Shown here piece after piece: positions 60,143 through 64,000 of a stretch of 64,000 bases of DNA; the first letter of the stretch is position 1; every line of letters begins with the position of its first letter. Both the position numbers and the translations under genes were made by a program. Under the pieces are notes generated by a model, which was not told the origin of the DNA, searched no databases, and was given only the letters and a program-made list of their open reading frames with translations. The stretch comes from JACKDW01 sp964621785 (lineage in GTDB: Bacteria; Myxococcota_A; Polyangia; Nannocystales; Nannocystaceae). Location of the stretch: the NCBI GenBank assembly GCA_964621785.1, contig CAZUPD010000003.1, positions 1 to 64,000 of the forward strand, in the 5' to 3' direction.

Positions 60143-63084
60143 GATTTGGCTCCCTGCGATTTCGCCGGCGCGCCCCCTGAAGTCGGAAGGTCGTAGGCCT
60201 CGCGCACGGGCTTGAGCGGACGTTTGAACCAGTAGGGGCGTCGCGTCCCATCGGGACTAAAATCGACGGCTGAGCGGGTCAACGCCAGCCATTCGCGGTA
60301 CACTTGCATCGATTTATTTGTATCAACAAGCACATCACCGTGGCGCTCACCGGGCTTGGCCTTGCGTACACAAAGTGCCCTTTGGTGCCAGCAATGCGCA
60401 CCGCTGACGGGATCGGGGTGAACCGCATGGGTCAGGTTTTGGTGGACACCGACGTCTTCCCACCAGATCCGGCTGGTGTCGGGATCGGGCGATTTCCATG
60501 CCCGCCCACCGTGGACGAGATGGAGTGCGTGGGCGTCACCCGACTCTTCGAGGGTCGCAAGTCCGGCCATGCCGGCCCCGATACCCGGACCTTCGGCGAG
60601 TCGCCAGCGCCCGAGGTGGTGACTCATCGCAATCATCCCCGGTTTGATCCCCTCAGTCACCCACACGCGGTCGACAAACGAACCGATCTCGGTTTGTACA
60701 TACAAAAGATCACCCGTTTGCACACCGATGCGTCCCGCATCTTTCGGGTGGATCCAGACCGGATTTTTATGACTGATCTCGTAGAGCCACTTGGCGTTCG
60801 CACTGCGTGTGTGGATCAACGTGGGCAGGCGAAACGTCGGCAACAGCAACATCTCACCGGCGGCGAAGTCGATATTGTTGGGGTGGACATGGCTGACAAG
60901 GGGCCATGGGACGGCATATTCCTGCTCGCGCCACCCCCAGGCGTCGAGTGTGGGACTAAACATTTCGAGTTTGCCGCTGGGGGTCCCAAATCCGACGGGG
61001 TTGCCATCGTTTCCGATGGTTGAATATGGTGTATAAACATCTTCTTGCACCTCGAACGCCCCGTACTTGCGCATGTACGCAAGTGGCGTGAGTCGTTCGG
61101 CTGCGGCGGCCTCGGGGAGCCCGGGGACTGAATTTTCAAAGATGTAGCCCCAGTACTCGTCCATAGTAACTTTTTGGCCAGGTCGGTTGGGGCTCTCAAA
61201 GTACTCGCGCACACCCAAGCTGCCGTCGGGGTCCATCTCCCAACTGAGGTCGATCCAAAACTCCGCCTCCTCCCAGACCTCGCCGGGGTTGGCCTCGTAG
61301 GTACGCTCGACGTGGTGACCGGCGCGTTCCATGGCGACCCGGCGAACCGGTTGGCGAAACCCGATCCATTTACCGGCGTGGGTCTCTTGACTCATGATGT
61401 CGTGGCGCTCGCCGGAGTGGCCCATCGGCAACACGTAGTCGGCAAACCACGCACTTTCGTTCCAGGTCGGCGTGAGGGCGACGTGGAGGCGGATCTTGGA
61501 CTCGTCGCGCAGGGCTTTGAGCCACATAAACCCATCGGGGTTGATCCACATGGGGTTGTAGACCCGGGTGAAGTAGACGTCGATGTCGCCGCGCTCCTCC
61601 TCTAAAAAGTGGGGTAGCAAAAAGCTCATCTCGTACATGGCAAACGGCCACTCCACCGGGAGGTGGAGCTCGTTCCACGCGTTGAATGCAGGTGGGCTGC
61701 GAAATGGCTTGGGGACGAACTTGTTCCAACTGTTGAGACTGGTGCCGCCCTCGGTCCCGACGGAACCGGTGAGGACGTTGAGGAAAAACAGACAGCGGGC
61801 GACCTGCCACCCACCGCGGTTGCCCATGGTGGCGCTGCGCCACGTGTGGGCGGCGAGTTTATTTCCTGCATGTGCAACAATTTCGGCGGCCTCGCGGATG
61901 CGTTCGACGGGTACCTGGGCCTGTGCGGCCGCCTGTTCAAACGTAAACTCGCGGTAGAGGGTCCGCAGCAGACGGTCAAAGTCGTCGAACGACCACGCTC
62001 CGTCACGCTCGTGCCGGGCGGCCGCTTCGGCAGCGACGCGTAGCACTTCGGGATCCTGGGAAAACTTGGGGACAGCTTCGAGGGTTTGTTCCCAGTTGAC
62101 CCATGTACGTACAAATTCTCGATCGTAGCGGCCGCTGTAAATCAGGTGACGGGCGATCGCCAGCAGGACATGGGTTTCGCTGCCGGGCCAGGTCGCCAGC
62201 CAGACATCGCTGCGGGCCGCCGTGTTTGAAAGTCGCGGATCGAGGGTGATGATCTTTCCACCGCGGCGCTTGCTCTCGATAATTCGCTGGGCGTGGGGGT
62301 TGAAGTAGTGGCCGCTTTCGAGGTGTGCGCTGACGAGAATCGTGGCCTTGGCGTTGGCGTAGTCCGGGCTTGGGCGATCGCCACCGCTCCACACGAAATA
62401 CCCGAGACGGGCGCCGGCCGAGCAGATGTTGGTGTGGCTGTTGTGACCGTCGACGCCCCAGGCCTGGACCGTGCGGTTGGCGTAGTGATCTTCGCCTGGG
62501 CGCCCGACGTGGTAGACGATCCCGTCGCGGCGAACCTCTCGACTCTTGCGCATCTTGGCAGCGATGTCGCGTAGGGCCTCGGCCCAGCTGACACGTTTCC
62601 ACTTGCCCTCGCCGCGGGCTCCCACGCGTTTGAGCGGGTAGAGGATGCGTTCGGGGTCGTAGGTCTGATTGTGGGTCGCCGGGCCCTTGGCACAGTTGCG
62701 ACCGCGTGAGCCCGGGTGTGCGGGGTTGCCCTCGAACTTGCGGATCTCAAACGTCTGTTTGTCGACGTAGGCCAACAACCCGCAGGCACTCTCACAGTTA
62801 AAACAGATGGTCGGTACCAGGGTGTAGTGACGAGCCTGCTTCTTGGGCCAGGCTTTGGAGTCATACTCCACCCAGTCGTTCCAGCGGCCGGGGGGGGGGT
62901 ATTGACTGATCCGCCCGTCGGCCTGGTGGATCACTTCGAGTTTGACCGGGCGCAGGTTTGGTTGGTGATACACCGGTTGTTGCATCTGCCCCTGTGGCCG
63001 GTCACCTGTCTGCGCAGGTTCCTGCGGACGACCCTGAGCCATCGCCAACAGTCGGGCTAAAAACGATTGGTTTGCGGCGCTCAT
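60139..63084 (-). CDS. Molybdopterin oxidoreductase catalytic subunit (CISM family)
   Basis: The 981-residue subunit starts at the ATG at 63084, whose ATGA overlaps the membrane-subunit stop. [4Fe-4S] ligands are Cys94, Cys97, Cys101 and Cys131. The presumed Mo ligand is Cys221 in HTNICSAGARLG, as in the Psr/Phs and NapA-type enzymes. MoCo-binding segments include TILVSAHLESGHYFNPHAQR and TLDPRLSNTAARSD, and the C-terminal domain contains LPTFRLPTLIHTRSANAKWLYEISHKNPVWIHP. No twin-arginine signal is present, so it probably faces the cytoplasm, as do SoeA-type sulfite dehydrogenases. The substrate (sulfite, polysulfide, tetrathionate, other) is unresolved. The iron-sulfur subunit should lie to the right of the window. 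Confidence 0.9.
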   Translation of the reverse strand: MSAANQSFLARLLAMAQGRPQEPAQTGDRPQGQMQQPVYHQPNLRPVKLEVIHQADGRISQYPPPGRWNDWVEYDSKAWPKKQARHYTLVPTICFNCESACGLLAYVDKQTFEIRKFEGNPAHPGSRGRNCAKGPATHNQTYDPERILYPLKRVGARGEGKWKRVSWAEALRDIAAKMRKSREVRRDGIVYHVGRPGEDHYANRTVQAWGVDGHNSHTNICSAGARLGYFVWSGGDRPSPDYANAKATILVSAHLESGHYFNPHAQRIIESKRRGGKIITLDPRLSNTAARSDVWLATWPGSETHVLLAIARHLIYSGRYDREFVRTWVNWEQTLEAVPKFSQDPEVLRVAAEAAARHERDGAWSFDDFDRLLRTLYREFTFEQAAAQAQVPVERIREAAEIVAHAGNKLAAHTWRSATMGNRGGWQVARCLFFLNVLTGSVGTEGGTSLNSWNKFVPKPFRSPPAFNAWNELHLPVEWPFAMYEMSFLLPHFLEEERGDIDVYFTRVYNPMWINPDGFMWLKALRDESKIRLHVALTPTWNESAWFADYVLPMGHSGERHDIMSQETHAGKWIGFRQPVRRVAMERAGHHVERTYEANPGEVWEEAEFWIDLSWEMDPDGSLGVREYFESPNRPGQKVTMDEYWGYIFENSVPGLPEAAAAERLTPLAYMRKYGAFEVQEDVYTPYSTIGNDGNPVGFGTPSGKLEMFSPTLDAWGWREQEYAVPWPLVSHVHPNNIDFAAGEMLLLPTFRLPTLIHTRSANAKWLYEISHKNPVWIHPKDAGRIGVQTGDLLYVQTEIGSFVDRVWVTEGIKPGMIAMSHHLGRWRLAEGPGIGAGMAGLATLEESGDAHALHLVHGGRAWKSPDPDTSRIWWEDVGVHQNLTHAVHPDPVSGAHCWHQRALCVRKAKPGERHGDVLVDTNKSMQVYREWLALTRSAVDFSPDGTRRPYWFKRPLKPVREAYDLPTSGGAPAKSQGAKS

Positions 63085-63998
63085 GAGTTTGGGATCTCCT
63101 GGGGGGCCATCACAAAAGCGTATTCGTAGAGGTACAGACCGACTGCGATGAGTCCGCTGGCGACCGCGGCGATCGCTGGGGTACCGATGAACAACAGGAC
63201 AAGCGGGATGAGGTGGCCGACGATGATCGCACCGCCCCAAAAGTGGCCGCGGTAGTGACCGTGGGTGAGGGTGTGGGCGGCCCGAACGGCGGCCTCGCTG
63301 GCGTGGGGCATGCCGAACTCGCCAAACAGGAGGACAAACAGATCGAGACCCAACAGCAGCATCAGGCCGGTTGTCGCAAAGTCTGTCATGGCCGCGGACA
63401 GCGGTAAAAATGCACCGATTGCAAGTACACCGGCTGCCCCGATCATCAGCGCCTGCACGAGCAGGTGGATGGGTAGCAGCGGTGACTGCCACATGTCGCG
63501 ACCCTCGGCTTGGCCAAACAAGAAGGCCGTGTAGATGGCCGCAAACACGGCGAGGACCGAACCTCCGGCGAAGATCCCGGTGCGGAGCATCGTGGCGAGT
63601 CCCGGGTCGATGAGGCCGAACATCAAGGCTGCTTCAAGGGCCAGCCATGCTGTCGCCGCTGCACTCGCGCCGATCAGGGCGACGGAGCCACGTGTCAGCC
63701 ACGAGCGCCACTGTGGGCGTAGTAGGATATACAAGAACCTCATCGGTTTTTCGAGGTCGTAGATCAACAAGGCCGTGGTGGCGACCATCATCGCCACAGA
63801 CACAGCCGCTGCCGCGAGGGACAGGTTTGCGTCAAACGCGACGAGCTCGAGGCCAAACGCGACGGCGATCATGAGGAAGATCCCCGCACCCAATCCCTTG
63901 GTCACCAAGTATGCGGGGACGGGCCAGTGCCACGGGACTTTGTGTTGCGCGTTGTAGCCGACTTGGACCATATGGGCGGCCCTTCGCTCGCCGATATG
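63081..63998 (-). CDS. NrfD/PsrC-type membrane subunit (5' end outside or at window edge)
   Basis: The frame is open to the right edge (HIGERRAAHM... upstream of the ATG at 63971), so the true start may lie outside. The visible 300 or so residues include VPWHWPVPAYLVTKGLGAGIFL, about eight TM segments, and the LEKPMRFLYILLRPQWRSWLTRG motif typical of NrfD/PsrC-type quinone-interacting membrane anchors. It hands electrons between the quinone pool and the iron-sulfur/molybdopterin subunits. Its stop overlaps the catalytic-subunit start by 4 nt. Confidence 0.88.
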   Translation of the reverse strand, partial: HIGERRAAHMVQVGYNAQHKVPWHWPVPAYLVTKGLGAGIFLMIAVAFGLELVAFDANLSLAAAAVSVAMMVATTALLIYDLEKPMRFLYILLRPQWRSWLTRGSVALIGASAAATAWLALEAALMFGLIDPGLATMLRTGIFAGGSVLAVFAAIYTAFLFGQAEGRDMWQSPLLPIHLLVQALMIGAAGVLAIGAFLPLSAAMTDFATTGLMLLLGLDLFVLLFGEFGMPHASEAAVRAAHTLTHGHYRGHFWGGAIIVGHLIPLVLLFIGTPAIAAVASGLIAVGLYLYEYAFVMAPQEIPNS

Positions 63999-64000
63999 GA

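Larger units (their letters stand above)
2852..63429. repeat. Dispersed 10-bp palindrome TGYANNTRCA (about 39 exact copies)
   Basis: I found exact copies at (starts) 2852, 3345, 4714, 4720, 7039, 8789, 10149, 14020, 14913, 15464, 16183, 17284, 18700, 20992, 22008, 23821, 23890, 29787, 33330, 33636, 35517, 40079, 43374, 47302, 48346, 49102, 51425, 55583, 56786, 56797, 57544, 57933, 58494, 59547, 59661, 60695, 61867, 62104 and 63420. The half-sites TGYA and TRCA are always exactly 2 bp apart, and the central two bases are free. Copies lie in coding and noncoding DNA and in different frames. The base after the motif is A, T or C in nearly all copies. Near-matches with the final T changed to G (for example TGTATTGACA, TGCATTGACA) also occur. 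Confidence 0.7.

Noticed and set aside
63085..63492. 136-codon extension of the molybdoenzyme frame
   Set aside because: It overlaps the NrfD gene, is Arg/Pro-rich and lacks similarity. ATGA coupling at 63084 fits better.

Overview
The window looks like the chromosome of a predatory, multicellular-type myxobacterium, most likely of the Nannocystis/Enhygromyxa/Plesiocystis group. The reasons are high GC (low-to-mid 60s %), a serine protease with a MYXO-CTERM sorting tail (Gly-Cys, one membrane segment, Arg cluster), a very large share of secreted lipoproteins with Thr/Asp/Ser-rich linkers, Hanks-type Ser/Thr kinases, PilZ and roadblock proteins, and a DUF5690-type transporter. No phage, transposase, integrase, CRISPR or rRNA is visible. 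Both ends cut genes: a repeat-rich protein at the left and an NrfD-type membrane subunit at the right.

Layout. 1-9250: a low-complexity repeat protein, a lone RapZ C-terminal-like domain, a SIR2-like/double-kinase fusion, an aldo/keto reductase and a PlsC-type acyltransferase. 9305-24371: a surface and secretion region with an FG-GAP/ASPIC lipoprotein, a pectinacetylesterase-like lipoprotein with a small Cys-rich partner, a trypsin-like MYXO-CTERM protease, an FAD oxidoreductase, an IgGFc-binding-domain lipoprotein, a Tat-exported amidase, an expansin, a short-chain fatty acid transporter and a Sel1-repeat protein. 24650-27901: a fusion of two PilZ domains, a LuxD-like alpha/beta hydrolase and a methyltransferase. 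28142-34187: a DUF4091/GH123-like lipoprotein, two more lipoproteins (one of only 53 aa), a GST and a Gly-Cys-repeat protein with a MYXO-CTERM-like tail. 34416-39170: feoB-feoA, tRNA-Ser(TGA), an HD phosphohydrolase and a DTW (TapT-like) protein. 39191-44332: a C-type-lectin lipoprotein, a Wzc-type tyrosine autokinase and a DUF5690 transporter. 44746-52128: a TonB-ExbB-ExbD-ExbD-TonB-dependent receptor-beta-helix lipoprotein operon closed by a UUCG-loop terminator. 52322-54533: a roadblock protein, an AraC regulator and a methyltransferase. 54566-63998: a minus-strand array of NrfD membrane subunit, molybdopterin oxidoreductase, TorD chaperone, SulP transporter, histidine kinase and NtrC-like response regulator. 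Its first four genes overlap by 4 nt each.

The most unusual DNA-level signal is a 10-bp palindrome, TGYANNTRCA. I found about 39 exact copies by eye, inside and between genes on both strands, where about two are expected from base composition. A separate 51-bp intergenic repeat occurs three times. The most unusual proteins are the PilZ-PilZ-hydrolase-methyltransferase fusion, the SIR2-kinase-kinase fusion, and an NtrC-family regulator whose GAFTGA loop is replaced.

All coordinates and motifs were read by eye. Family assignments come from recognised motifs, without a database search.
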